Source: Altibacter sp.
GTDB lineage: Bacteria > Bacteroidota > Bacteroidia > Flavobacteriales > Flavobacteriaceae
DNA length: 64,000 nt
Assembly: GCA_002696485.1 (NCBI GenBank)
Contig: NZTP01000086.1
Coordinates: 1 to 64,000 of the forward strand
Direction of reading: 5' to 3'
Part shown: piece by piece, positions 34,512 through 43,502 of the stretch
Position numbering within the stretch: position 1 is the stretch's first letter
How the letters are laid out: each line of letters begins with the position of its first letter
Translations under genes and position numbers: made by a program
Notes under the pieces: generated by a model
The model's input: the letters and a program-made list of their open reading frames with translations, nothing else
Told to the model about the DNA's origin: nothing
The model's database searches: none

Positions 34512-35423
34512 ATGGGCCAGTCGTATACTACACATACCCATTCTCACGATTTAAAAGGAAAGAAGCTCCTTCTATCCATACTATTAAACATCATTATAAC
34601 CGTATCTCAAGTGATTGGCGGATTGCTCTCCGGCAGTCTTTCGTTATTAAGTGACGCCTTACACAACTTTAGTGATGTTCTATCTTTAGGCGTTAGTTAT
34701 ATAGCAGATAGGTATTCAAAAAAGGAAGCGTCTTTAGATAAGACCTTTGGTTATAAAAGGGCGGAGATCATTGCGGCATTCGTAAACGCTGCGTCTTTGT
34801 TGATTGTTGCAGCCTATCTTATTTACGAAGCTATACTTCGGTTTTTGAATCCGCAAGAGATTGAAAGTAGCCTGGTTATTTGGTTGGCACTTTTAGGAAT
34901 TGTAGCCAATGGCTTTAGCGTTTTGTTGCTTCGGAAGGAATCGAAAGAAAATATGAATATGCGTTCGGCCTACTTACATTTGTTTACAGATATGTCTGCT
35001 TCGGTCGCAGTATTAATAGGCGGTTTGCTTATGATGTATTTTGGTTGGTTTTGGGTAGACAGTGTGCTTACTGTCCTCATTGCTATATATCTGTTATTTA
35101 TGGGGTATTCGCTTCTGAAAAGCTCTTTCAATGTATTGATGCTTTTTACACCCGAAACGATGAATCTTGAAAAGATACATGATGCCATCACTTCTTTTTC
35201 AGAAATAAGGAATGTACATCATATGCACGTCTGGCAACTCAATGAGAATGAAACACACCTCGAGGCACATGTGGAGTTCAAACAGGACATCACACTATCA
35301 GAATTTGATGTGATATCAGACCGCGTAGAAGAAATGCTCAACAATAAGTTTGGCATCAATCATGTAAATTTACAACCTGAATACCAACGCGACGATCCAA
35401 AGGACATCGTTGTACAAGACTAA
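34512..35423 (+). CDS. cation diffusion facilitator family transporter
   Basis: A 303-residue divalent metal/proton antiporter, most likely exporting Zn2+ and similar ions. His-rich N-terminus (HTHSHD), six membrane helices, and the metal site made of Asp48/His51-xxx-Asp55 in SDALHNFSD and His156-xxx-Asp160 in HLFTD. A C-terminal ferredoxin-like domain follows (about 215-290), with HHMHVWQLNENETHLEAHV typical of CzcD/ZitB. It sits between rpiB and the ElaA gene with gaps of 9 and 3 bp, one operon. Confidence 0.94.
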   Translation: MGQSYTTHTHSHDLKGKKLLLSILLNIIITVSQVIGGLLSGSLSLLSDALHNFSDVLSLGVSYIADRYSKKEASLDKTFGYKRAEIIAAFVNAASLLIVAAYLIYEAILRFLNPQEIESSLVIWLALLGIVANGFSVLLLRKESKENMNMRSAYLHLFTDMSASVAVLIGGLLMMYFGWFWVDSVLTVLIAIYLLFMGYSLLKSSFNVLMLFTPETMNLEKIHDAITSFSEIRNVHHMHVWQLNENETHLEAHVEFKQDITLSEFDVISDRVEEMLNNKFGINHVNLQPEYQRDDPKDIVVQD

Positions 35424-35426
35424 CCT

Positions 35427-35867
35427 ATGGAGATTACCGTAAAAACTTTCGAGGAGCTCACCACGGCAGAATTATATGATCTGTTGCAATTGCGCAGTGA
35501 AGTTTTTGTGGTCGAGCAAGACTGTGTATATCAGGATATTGATGGAAAGGACCGGAAGGCACTTCATATTATTGGGAGACACGAGAACAAATTGGTTGCT
35601 TATACCCGCTGTTTTCCACAAGGTGTGTATTTTGAAGAGGCCGCTATTGGAAGAGTTGTGGTGGCACAACCCTTCAGGAAATACGGCTACGGTCACGAGA
35701 TCATGAAGGCATCGATCGAGGCCATAAAAAATAGGTTTGAAACAAAAAGCATCAAGCTTTCAGCACAAACCTATCTCATAAAATTTTACGAATCTCACGG
35801 ATTCACCACCACTGGCGATGGATACCTCGAGGACGGGATTCCACACATTGCCATGGTTACAACTTAA
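35427..35867 (+). CDS. elaA: GNAT family N-acetyltransferase, ElaA type
   Basis: A 146-residue acetyltransferase. The ElaA pattern is clear: LYDLLQLRSEVFVVEQDCVYQDIDGKD near the N-terminus, the acetyl-CoA loop IGRVVVAQPFRKYGYGHEIM, and YLIKFYESHGFTTTG with a Tyr acting as general acid in the family. The substrate is unknown. The last 11 bp overlap the end of the convergent gene. Confidence 0.92.
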   Translation: MEITVKTFEELTTAELYDLLQLRSEVFVVEQDCVYQDIDGKDRKALHIIGRHENKLVAYTRCFPQGVYFEEAAIGRVVVAQPFRKYGYGHEIMKASIEAIKNRFETKSIKLSAQTYLIKFYESHGFTTTGDGYLEDGIPHIAMVTT

Positions 35868-36228
35868 TTAAATTCTTTTGAAGGTTAAGATCTTCCAACA
35901 TCTCGTTCGTAAACTTGTAATGACCGCGACGTGTAATGATCTTAAATCGTTCGTTTCGCATACGGGTCAATACATCTAAGAAACGCCATTTCGACTTTAA
36001 CAATGTGGGTTTTTGAGATTTTAAACTAACCTCAAAATAATGCTTGATCCCGGCGCGTTCTGCCACGATGTCCGGCGTGATAATTTCATCACTTCCCTTT
36101 TTTAAATACGACTTGGGAGTCTCGTAGCCTTCAATATCGGCTTTGATATTTTCAAAACCTTTGCTCTCTAAATACACTACAGAATCTTTTATAACTTCTG
36201 TACTTTCTGCTTTATCTACTTGTACCAT
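35857..36228 (-). CDS. hypothetical protein with a possible restriction-endonuclease-like core
   Basis: A 123-residue soluble protein I cannot assign firmly. The middle reads TPDIVAERAGIKHYFEVSLKSQ, that is P-D, ten residues, E-V-S, then a Lys two residues on. This resembles the PD-(D/E)xK nuclease core with a displaced Lys. A basic stretch (KWRFLDVLTRMRNERFKIITRRGHYKF) follows, which could bind nucleic acid. It could equally be an inactive relative. It is monocistronic and tail-to-tail with elaA. Confidence 0.55.
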   Translation of the reverse strand: MVQVDKAESTEVIKDSVVYLESKGFENIKADIEGYETPKSYLKKGSDEIITPDIVAERAGIKHYFEVSLKSQKPTLLKSKWRFLDVLTRMRNERFKIITRRGHYKFTNEMLEDLNLQKNLIKL

Positions 36229-36275
36229 AACTCACAAAATACGCATAAAAGTGCAGAATCCCTGTTAATGGGGTG

Positions 36276-37097
36276 TTAAGACTTATTTGAGACAACGTTC
36301 CTGTTAAACGGAATTCGCAGTTGAACACCAAAATTCTCATCGTCGGTATGATCTGAAATATCCAGCCCATACTGTATATCATCAACATTACCATAGATAA
36401 AGGTCCCGAAAATTCGATCCCATATTGATAGCATATTCCCATAATTGGTATCTGTCCAAGGAAGCTTATAATGATGATGAAATTTATGCATGTTGGGAGT
36501 GACGATGACATAACTCAATGTTTTATCCAACCACAAGGGCATGCGAATGTTGGCGTGCGTAAAATAGGTAAAAAGCACACTTAAAATCCTGTAGAAGAAG
36601 TAGAATGAGATAGGCATTCCCATGATAACGACAGCCAACAGAGCAAAGGTCTCCCTAAGCAGAAAATCAAAAGGATGATGTCTGGTTCCCGTTGTGGCAT
36701 CCACATGTTTGTCGCTGTGATGCACGATATGCAATCGCCAAAGTACCGGAACCTTATGCAAAACATAATGAACGCCGTACTGAGCGATGAGATCCAAGAC
36801 CAGAATTGCCATTAAAAGTTCTATCCAAACCGGTAATTCAAAAAAATGTAATATCCCAAATTGATTGGTATCCAGCCAGACAAATATCCCAAGCGTCAAA
36901 ACGCCAAAAACCGCATTAATGATCATTACAAGAACAAGAAGTAATAAATTGACTTTTGCATGTTTCCATTTCCTGTACTTTTTCACGAACAACGCATAAT
37001 ACCCTTCCAGAATCCAAAAAACCGCTAAGCAAAAAAACACCCATCCGGCTTTCATCCAGATGGGCATGGTCTCAAAAAAATTCAAAAAGGAATCCAC
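36276..37097 (-). CDS. sterol desaturase (fatty acid hydroxylase) family protein (GTG start)
   Basis: A 273-residue integral membrane di-iron enzyme family member with four or more helices and the histidine clusters HKVPVLWRLH, HHSDKHVD, TRHHPFD, and HKFHHHY near the C-terminal end. The reaction is an O2-dependent hydroxylation or desaturation of a lipid, with substrate unknown. The GTG at 37095-37097 lies 2 bp after the ctpA stop and gives a hydrophilic start DSFLNFFETMPIW. An ATG ten codons further in is possible but would trim a conserved-looking segment. Last gene of the rnpA operon. Confidence 0.88.
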   Translation of the reverse strand: MDSFLNFFETMPIWMKAGWVFFCLAVFWILEGYYALFVKKYRKWKHAKVNLLLLVLVMIINAVFGVLTLGIFVWLDTNQFGILHFFELPVWIELLMAILVLDLIAQYGVHYVLHKVPVLWRLHIVHHSDKHVDATTGTRHHPFDFLLRETFALLAVVIMGMPISFYFFYRILSVLFTYFTHANIRMPLWLDKTLSYVIVTPNMHKFHHHYKLPWTDTNYGNMLSIWDRIFGTFIYGNVDDIQYGLDISDHTDDENFGVQLRIPFNRNVVSNKS

Positions 37098-37099
37098 GT

Positions 37100-38731
37100 T
37101 TATTTCAAGATGTTTCTATATCTATTTTCGTTGGACAGCACGGCGATGGCCTCTAGGATTTCAGGATTTTTTTCTACCTGATAGTTATAAAGACCATCCC
37201 GATAAAAATAGCGCTTCAATATTTCATCACTTAACAATGATTTGATTTCTGCCTTTTTAGCTACGATAGCTTTGTCTTTAGCTGCATCAATAGCCGTCAT
37301 TAACACGTTATAGCTGCTGTTGATCTCTTTCTTTAAATCGTCATCTTCCGAGCGTCGTAAGGCTTCAGCGAATTCTTTTTCAGTCTCAGTCTCATAGCTG
37401 AAATTATTTTGCTTCAAGAAGGACAGAAAATCTTGGAAATCGGAATCGGAAAAAGAAAAGTTGTTCCAATCGGTCATTTGATGACTGTAATAATACTTGG
37501 TAGCGTAATCGAATATCACATTGTCCTTTAACAAGGCTGTAGTAATTGGGCTAAAGATAGCTGTTTCTACTTCCACGTCTGGCATGATTCCACCCCCGTC
37601 ATACACGGTACGCCCCCCCTTGGTCTTAAATTTATTGTACTCCTTGGCATCTACTCTAATAGGATCTCCATTTTCGTCCCGGTTCCAATAATCAAGCGCT
37701 TGAATACACCGTCCGCTTGGCGTGTAATAACGCGAAATGGTAACCTTGAGCTGAGTTCCGTAGGTCAATTTTTTGGGACGTTGTACAAGCCCTTTTCCAA
37801 AACTACGGGCTCCCACAATGACCGCACGATCCAAATCCTGTAGTCCTCCGGAAACAATCTCACTCGCCGAAGCACTGCGTCCATTTATTAGGACCGCCAA
37901 TGGGATCTCTGTATCGATAGGATCCCGCGTGGTCTTATAGGTCTTATTGTATTTTTCGATCACCGATTTGGTTGTTGTGATCACCTCTCCTTTCGGCACA
38001 AAAAGATTCACGATATTGATCGCTTCATTAAGCAATCCGCCGGGATTTCCTCGCAGGTCCAAAATGATTTTCTTCGCACCTTGGTCTTTCAAGTCTTCCA
38101 GAGCCGCTTTGGTCTCGACTGTAGTTTTGCGGTTGAAGGTGGTCAGCACGATGTATCCAATATCGTTATTGATAAGCTTATAATAGGGGACTGCCTTTAC
38201 ATCTACCGCCGAACGTGTAATCGTGGCTGTGCTGGTTTTTCCTTGGCGAAGGTACGTTACCTCCACGGTCGATCCCGGAGCGCCTTTCAACAATTCTCCG
38301 GCATCATCTTCAAAATCGGCGAGACGTATATTCCCGATTTTAATGATTTCGTCGCCCGCTTTTAAACCGGCCTTATCTGCAGGATAATCCTGATACGGCT
38401 CTACAATAACGATCTTGTCTTTTTCCGAACGTGCCGCAGCACCAATTCCCGTATACACTCCGGCATTGTTGATTCGCGCGTCCTCCACCGCTTGTTCGTT
38501 CCAATAGACGGTATACGGATCGAGATCTTCTAGCATACCTTTAATGGCTTTATCCATGAGTATGGCAGGAGTTACCTCATCTACATAATTCATGTTCAAC
38601 TCCTTGAACAGGGTCGTAAAAATTTCGATTTGTTTTGCGATCTCAAAAAAATCGCTTTTAAAACTTGCAGTAGAGACCAAAATCCCAATTGCCAAAACGG
38701 GGATTAAAATTCTTTTTTTCAACATCTTCAT
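37100..38731 (-). CDS. ctpA: S41 family C-terminal processing peptidase
   Basis: A 543-residue secreted or periplasmic protease with an N-terminal hydrophobic signal or anchor (residues 7-23), a PDZ domain (about 85-170) with the GxGI carboxylate loop in VYTGIGA, then the S41 domain with LDLRGNPGG. The catalytic Ser is 288 in NGRSASASE and the Lys 313 in SFGKGLVQ. The C-terminal 150 residues are an extra helical region with charged stretches. It follows DUF4349 by 1 bp and precedes the desaturase by 2 bp, so it belongs to the rnpA operon. Confidence 0.95.
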   Translation of the reverse strand: MKMLKKRILIPVLAIGILVSTASFKSDFFEIAKQIEIFTTLFKELNMNYVDEVTPAILMDKAIKGMLEDLDPYTVYWNEQAVEDARINNAGVYTGIGAAARSEKDKIVIVEPYQDYPADKAGLKAGDEIIKIGNIRLADFEDDAGELLKGAPGSTVEVTYLRQGKTSTATITRSAVDVKAVPYYKLINNDIGYIVLTTFNRKTTVETKAALEDLKDQGAKKIILDLRGNPGGLLNEAINIVNLFVPKGEVITTTKSVIEKYNKTYKTTRDPIDTEIPLAVLINGRSASASEIVSGGLQDLDRAVIVGARSFGKGLVQRPKKLTYGTQLKVTISRYYTPSGRCIQALDYWNRDENGDPIRVDAKEYNKFKTKGGRTVYDGGGIMPDVEVETAIFSPITTALLKDNVIFDYATKYYYSHQMTDWNNFSFSDSDFQDFLSFLKQNNFSYETETEKEFAEALRRSEDDDLKKEINSSYNVLMTAIDAAKDKAIVAKKAEIKSLLSDEILKRYFYRDGLYNYQVEKNPEILEAIAVLSNENRYRNILK

Positions 38732-38732
38732 A

Positions 38733-39557
38733 TTAGTTCTTTTTTCTTCTTCGTATAAATCTACGTATTATCAATAGCGCCACCAAAACGATTAGGAATA
38801 AAGGCCATAAATACAACAAGCCTAAAAAGAAGATCGAGATCCCGTCCCAACCGCCTTTGAGGGCATTCAGCATCTTTTGACCGTATGATTGCGTAATGCC
38901 GGTTTCTGAAGTGAGCTTATAGAATTCAATATGTATGGTGCTCATAGATACACGGCTTTGCAGGTATTGCAAACGCCCCTGCTTGGCCTCAATCTCTTCC
39001 CGAATAGTAGAGAGCTCACGTTCAATTTCTAGCATTTCCTTGACGTTCTTTGCTTGTTTCAGCAGTTCGAGATAGCGGCTTTCCAATTCGCGCTTCGCTT
39101 TGAGACGGGCTTCAAGGTCTACGAATTCTTCGGTGACATCCTGTCGAGAAATATCTCGCTGATCGAAATAATCTACCCCTTCTGAAACACCATCTATAAA
39201 AGACTGGAAATGTTCCGTAGGAACACGTACCGTCATATTCCTAAAAATACGATTATAACCTTTTCCGCTATTGTCGCTCTGAACGATTGCCTTGTATTGC
39301 TGCGCCAACTGAAGAACCTTTTGATGCGTTTCTTCCGGCTGTTGGGTCTCAAATACAAGTTGTGCCGTTTTAATAATTTTTTGTTCTTGGACCACTGGGT
39401 TTTCCGAAATATCTTCGGAAACGCTTGTTTCTTCAACCATGGGTTCAACTTCGTAAGCGGCAGCTTTGCTTTCGGCGACCTCAAAACTGTCATTTTCTAC
39501 GGAAGGCCCTCCGCAGGCCATGAAGAAGAGAATTAATAGGAAGCTAATTGTTTTCAT
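38733..39557 (-). CDS. DUF4349 domain lipoprotein
   Basis: A 274-residue lipoprotein with lipobox FMAC (Cys15), an acidic linker (20-60), and the DUF4349 domain with IIKTAQLVFETQQPEETHQKV and NMTVRVPTEHFQSFIDGV. A coiled coil (about 150-195, LEARLKAKRELESRYLELLKQAKNV) and one C-terminal membrane helix (245-265) followed by RRFIRRRKKN complete it. The ATG at 39555-39557 starts the signal peptide. A 30-residue longer frame merely reads through rnpA. It overlaps the end of rnpA by 14 bp. Function unknown. Confidence 0.87.
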   Translation of the reverse strand: MKTISFLLILFFMACGGPSVENDSFEVAESKAAAYEVEPMVEETSVSEDISENPVVQEQKIIKTAQLVFETQQPEETHQKVLQLAQQYKAIVQSDNSGKGYNRIFRNMTVRVPTEHFQSFIDGVSEGVDYFDQRDISRQDVTEEFVDLEARLKAKRELESRYLELLKQAKNVKEMLEIERELSTIREEIEAKQGRLQYLQSRVSMSTIHIEFYKLTSETGITQSYGQKMLNALKGGWDGISIFFLGLLYLWPLFLIVLVALLIIRRFIRRRKKN

Positions 39558-39909
39558 CGATGATCTTGTTAAGAAGCGCACGCATGGAATTTTCCAAGTG
39601 CGCATACTGTGGTTGTTCTTTGTTAATGTATAGAAATAACAACGCAAATTTTGGGCCGTTATTAGCAGGTAGCAACTGTTTTTGAAGCCGATAGGCTTCC
39701 CGAAGCTGCCTTTTTATTTTATTTCGATCCACAGCCGACTTAAAATTTCGTTTGGGAACAGCAAAGGCCGCTTGATTTGTAGCAGCTTCGGAGAGGGGCA
39801 TATAAAATACTTTAACGGGAAATTTTGTTATGGAGTGCCCCTCCAAAAACAGCGCTTCGATAGCTTTTCGGCTTTTTAATTTTTCGCGTTTCGGGAAACG
39901 AAGACTCAT
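39544..39909 (-). CDS. rnpA: ribonuclease P protein component
   Basis: The protein subunit of RNase P, which matures tRNA 5' ends. It has 121 residues with FPKREKLKSRKAIEALFLEG at the N-terminus, AAFAVPKRNFKSAVDRNKIKRQLREAYR carrying the RNR signature, and a basic overall charge. The ATG at 39907-39909 gives the family start MSLRFPKREKL. A TTG five codons upstream is discarded. Unlike the usual dnaA-rpmH-rnpA order, it here heads an operon with DUF4349, ctpA and a sterol desaturase. Confidence 0.94.
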   Translation of the reverse strand: MSLRFPKREKLKSRKAIEALFLEGHSITKFPVKVFYMPLSEAATNQAAFAVPKRNFKSAVDRNKIKRQLREAYRLQKQLLPANNGPKFALLFLYINKEQPQYAHLENSMRALLNKIIDENN

Positions 39910-39935
39910 ATTATAAATGTACAATAATACTGTAT

Positions 39936-39966
39936 AAAAAAACCCGAATCTTAGGAATCGGGTTTG
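39936..39966 (-). terminator. terminator of the M1 peptidase gene
   Basis: An inverted repeat with arms AACCCGAATC and GAATCGGGTT (one internal mismatch) and a 4-base loop lies 22 bp after the M1 gene stop. On the minus strand it is followed by a run of seven T's. Confidence 0.75.
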
Positions 39967-39987
39967 TTTACGGTTTTACTTAAAAAC

Positions 39988-41823
39988 TTATTCCATTCCG
40001 AAAGAATTGTTCTTCGGATTGATATCTGCCAAACGCTGTGTGGCATCGATCACCATCATCTCTACTTTTTTACCGTTGGTGATCTCTAATTGATAGGTGG
40101 GATATGCCCACGCCCAATCCGGAAGCACCGTCCATTGTATTTGCGGAAAGGGATTCTCTTTTTCGGCACGCGCCATCTGCAGCGGAATATAGAAAACTTC
40201 TTCAGTACCGTCTTCGTAGCGAACATAGAGATCTATAGGCATTGGCATGAGCCCGATACGCTCCAATTGAACCATGGTTTTTCCGTTCTCTTCGGAAACC
40301 GATGTGATCCCATAATCGATGGTATTGGTTGTCTGCGTCCAGTCAGTTAAATACCAATCTAACTCGAATCCGGAAACTTTTTCGGCCACACGTATAAAAT
40401 CGTTTGGTGTTGGGTGCTTGAACTTCCATTCGCTGTAATAACGCTTTAATGTTTCGCTTAGATTTTCTTCACCTATTACATACCCTAATTGTGCGAGAAA
40501 AACAGCGCCTTTGCTATATGCCGAAATTCCGTACGCACGATTACTGTGGTATCTATCTGCATGGGTGGATTGAGGCTGCTCCTTTCCACTGGTCGCTAAA
40601 AAGCCATATCCTCTATACGAACCCGCTTGCGGATTCGGATTCTTTTGATCCATAACAACGTTCATTGCCTCATCGGAGATATAAGATGTGAAACCTTCAT
40701 CCATCCATTCGTGCTTTGCTTCGTTTGTTGCCAACAGGAATTGGAACCAACTGTGGGCCAACTCGTGTGCCGTAACGCCTACCAAGCTTTCAAATTTTCT
40801 CTCACCGGTTATTAGAGTACACATGGCATATTCCATACCGCCGTCACCACCTTGAATTACAGAATACTGCTTGTAAGGATAGGGACCAATGTGCTCGTTG
40901 AAAAAGGCAAGCAATTCAGCTGTTTTAGGCTGTAAGTTCTTCCAATTCTCTTTGATCTCCGGGTTGTTTTTATAGAAAAAGTGCAGGTCGACCCCGTTAG
41001 GGCCTTTGTAAATATCGTGGATGTATTCATCATCGGCTGCCCAGGTGAAGTCATGTACATTGGGAGCAACAAAATGCCACGTATATTTTCCGTTTGTAGG
41101 TTTCATTGTCTTTTGACCGGGCATTTGATACCCATGTCCAATTTCTGCCGGATTTTGAAGATAGCCTGTTCCTCCAATGGTATAATCGGCATCAATGGTG
41201 ATTTTTACATCGAAATCACCCCATACTCCATGGAATTCACGAGCTATATAAGGATCGGCATGCCATCCCTCAAAATCATATTCCGCCATCTTAGGATACC
41301 ATTGGGTCATGGAGAGCGCCACCCCTTCTGAACTATTCCTGCCGCTTCGGCGAATCTGTAAAGGCACTTGTGCATCCCACACCATGTCGAAGGTTGAGCT
41401 TTGTCCGGGCTGAATAGGTTTGTTCAGTTGTACTTCTAACACAGTGCCAACAACTTCATACGTAAGTGGCACCCCATCTTGTGTTAAGGAAGTAGGTTTT
41501 ATGTATCCTATTTCCGAAGCAGATAACTTCGAAATACGATCTTTTACACGATCATCGGGATCTGCAATGGTGCGTGAACGCACATCCATTTCGCTTCCCG
41601 GTTGAAAGGCGTTAAAATAAAGATGATAGAACACCCGGTCCAAGGTATCGGGTGAGTTGTTAGTGTACACGAGCTGTTGTGTTCCTTTGTATTGATAGGT
41701 TTCTACATCCATATCAATGGTCATTTTATAATCGACCTTTTGTTGCCAATATCCCATAGTATTTTGAGATATTGCCGTTGTGAGGATCAACAGCGAAAAG
41801 ATTGTTCCAAAAAACTTTTTCAT
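39988..41823 (-). CDS. M1 family metallopeptidase (aminopeptidase N-like)
   Basis: A 611-residue secreted zinc aminopeptidase with a signal peptide (about 1-19), a beta-sandwich N-terminal domain, and the catalytic domain with GGMEY (328-332, in place of the classical GxMEN). The zinc site His353-Glu354-xx-His357 is in TAHELAHSWF and the third ligand Glu376 is in WMDEGF. The C-terminus lacks the long helical domain of full-length aminopeptidase N. Its ATG overlaps the S8 peptidase stop (TAATG), so the two are coupled. Confidence 0.93.
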   Translation of the reverse strand: MKKFFGTIFSLLILTTAISQNTMGYWQQKVDYKMTIDMDVETYQYKGTQQLVYTNNSPDTLDRVFYHLYFNAFQPGSEMDVRSRTIADPDDRVKDRISKLSASEIGYIKPTSLTQDGVPLTYEVVGTVLEVQLNKPIQPGQSSTFDMVWDAQVPLQIRRSGRNSSEGVALSMTQWYPKMAEYDFEGWHADPYIAREFHGVWGDFDVKITIDADYTIGGTGYLQNPAEIGHGYQMPGQKTMKPTNGKYTWHFVAPNVHDFTWAADDEYIHDIYKGPNGVDLHFFYKNNPEIKENWKNLQPKTAELLAFFNEHIGPYPYKQYSVIQGGDGGMEYAMCTLITGERKFESLVGVTAHELAHSWFQFLLATNEAKHEWMDEGFTSYISDEAMNVVMDQKNPNPQAGSYRGYGFLATSGKEQPQSTHADRYHSNRAYGISAYSKGAVFLAQLGYVIGEENLSETLKRYYSEWKFKHPTPNDFIRVAEKVSGFELDWYLTDWTQTTNTIDYGITSVSEENGKTMVQLERIGLMPMPIDLYVRYEDGTEEVFYIPLQMARAEKENPFPQIQWTVLPDWAWAYPTYQLEITNGKKVEMMVIDATQRLADINPKNNSFGME

Positions 41824-43493
41824 TATCGAGACATTTTATCTGCCATAATCAAGGCGTTATACAAGTTCACCATTTTACCTCCTTTAGAGATATTAGTGAA
41901 ATTATCGGTATTGGAAGGATCGCCACCTAATACAACCGGTGTCTTAGAAGACAGACCGCTGTTCATTAGGATATCTTTTACCTGTTTTGCTGAAAGATTT
42001 GGATAATACGAGCGTATCATTGCGGCTACCCCGGCAACAGCAGGAGCGGCCATAGACGTTCCTTGCAGATATTCGTAGTTGTTCAAGGGTGTTGTAGACC
42101 ATATCTTCACTCCGGGAGCGAATGCATCTACATTTGATTTTCCGTAATTTGAAAAATCGGCAATCAACTCACTTCCATAGTCGTAATTAAGTGCTCCAAT
42201 CGTGATAAAAGTTTCACCTATTTCAGCTTCAACCCCTTTTTGGTCGTTAGGATACACTTGAATAGTGTCAAGGTTATATCCCTCATTTCCGGCAGCATTC
42301 ACAATTAGAACGTCCTTATCGGAGGCATATTTAATAGCATCCCAAACCCATTCCGGGTGTGGGGAATAATATTTTCCGAAGCTTGTATTGATTACTTTGG
42401 CGCCATTGTCTACCGCATAACGAATGGCTAAAGCAATGTCTTTATCGTATTCATCACCATCGGGAACGGCGCGCACTGCCATGATTTTTACATTCTGCGC
42501 GATTCCATCCATGCCTATGCCATTGTTTCGTTGAGCTGCGATAATACCCGCAACATGTGTTCCGTGCCGGGCGTCTTCTTTTTTAGGGTCCGGTCCGTCC
42601 ACATCGGCATTTCCGTATACCTTGTCATTGATATCATCCGGATCGTCACCTAGGACAGCACGAAAATCTTTTTCAAGGTTAAAGTGTGTGTCCAATCTCC
42701 CTCCAAAGTAATCGATGCCACTTTTAAGCTCTTTTATAACAGCAGGAACAGACTCTCCAAATCCCAACATTTGGGTTAGCATCGCTATTTGCTGTTGTTC
42801 TTGAGCCGATGGATTTTGGATAGCAGCTAGGTCTTCTTTAGTATAGGTCTCTTTACCCAATTTTTTACTCATTGTTTCATGTGCAGGGGTGACTTGCGCA
42901 AGGATCTGCTCGTATTGCATCTTGTTGGCCAAGGCCTGCTGATATTCTTTCTCATATTCTGCTTTTGCTTTTTGAAACAAAATGAAGTCGGCACGGTCTG
43001 CAGCACTCACAGAAGCTTCCGTCTTACCTTCGAACTTGGGTCCAAGTTTTTTTAAGTAGCGTACATACTCCATATTCTCTGCAATGATATCACCAAGGAA
43101 ATTCCATCCGTGTATATCATCCACATAACCATTGTTATCATCATCGATACCATTACCGGGAATTTCATCATCATTGACCCAAATAACATTTTTCAAGTCT
43201 TCATGCTCAATGTCAATTCCGCTATCGATCACCCCGACAATTACCGTTTCGCTTTTGCGTTTTGGCAACAATTCGGTGTAAGTTCTAGTAACGCTCATTC
43301 CGGGGATGGTGTCTGTTAAAAGGTCTGCTGAACTCCATGACTTAAGTTGTGTTTCGGTTAAAGGAGCCGCTTTTAGAGGCAGGGTATCGATGTTCTCTAC
43401 AGGGGTTGCAACAATGGGAGCAACACTGCTTCCGCAGCTGCTCAAAAGGATCGCGGCGGTTGCAGCGATTAAAGGCATTTTAAAGATTTTCAT
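41823..43493 (-). CDS. S8 family (subtilisin-like) serine peptidase lipoprotein
   Basis: A 556-residue protein with lipobox LSSC (Cys20). The triad is complete: Asp90 in VIDSGID, His310 in RHGTHVAG, Ser480 in GTSMAAP, with the oxyanion Asn403 in NAAGNEG. About 220 residues separate Asp90 and His310, far more than the usual 35-60. The extra part (about 135-290) is charged and helical (AEYEKEYQQALANKMQYEQ). It follows the MBL-fold gene by 9 bp and is coupled to the M1 gene, suggesting joint peptide degradation at the cell surface or in the periplasm. Confidence 0.94.
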   Translation of the reverse strand: MKIFKMPLIAATAAILLSSCGSSVAPIVATPVENIDTLPLKAAPLTETQLKSWSSADLLTDTIPGMSVTRTYTELLPKRKSETVIVGVIDSGIDIEHEDLKNVIWVNDDEIPGNGIDDDNNGYVDDIHGWNFLGDIIAENMEYVRYLKKLGPKFEGKTEASVSAADRADFILFQKAKAEYEKEYQQALANKMQYEQILAQVTPAHETMSKKLGKETYTKEDLAAIQNPSAQEQQQIAMLTQMLGFGESVPAVIKELKSGIDYFGGRLDTHFNLEKDFRAVLGDDPDDINDKVYGNADVDGPDPKKEDARHGTHVAGIIAAQRNNGIGMDGIAQNVKIMAVRAVPDGDEYDKDIALAIRYAVDNGAKVINTSFGKYYSPHPEWVWDAIKYASDKDVLIVNAAGNEGYNLDTIQVYPNDQKGVEAEIGETFITIGALNYDYGSELIADFSNYGKSNVDAFAPGVKIWSTTPLNNYEYLQGTSMAAPAVAGVAAMIRSYYPNLSAKQVKDILMNSGLSSKTPVVLGGDPSNTDNFTNISKGGKMVNLYNALIMADKMSR

Positions 43494-43502
43494 AGCTTCA
43501 GT

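Noticed and set aside
39558..39647. 30-residue N-terminal extension of the DUF4349 lipoprotein
   Set aside because: It reads through the end of rnpA in another frame and would bury the signal peptide.
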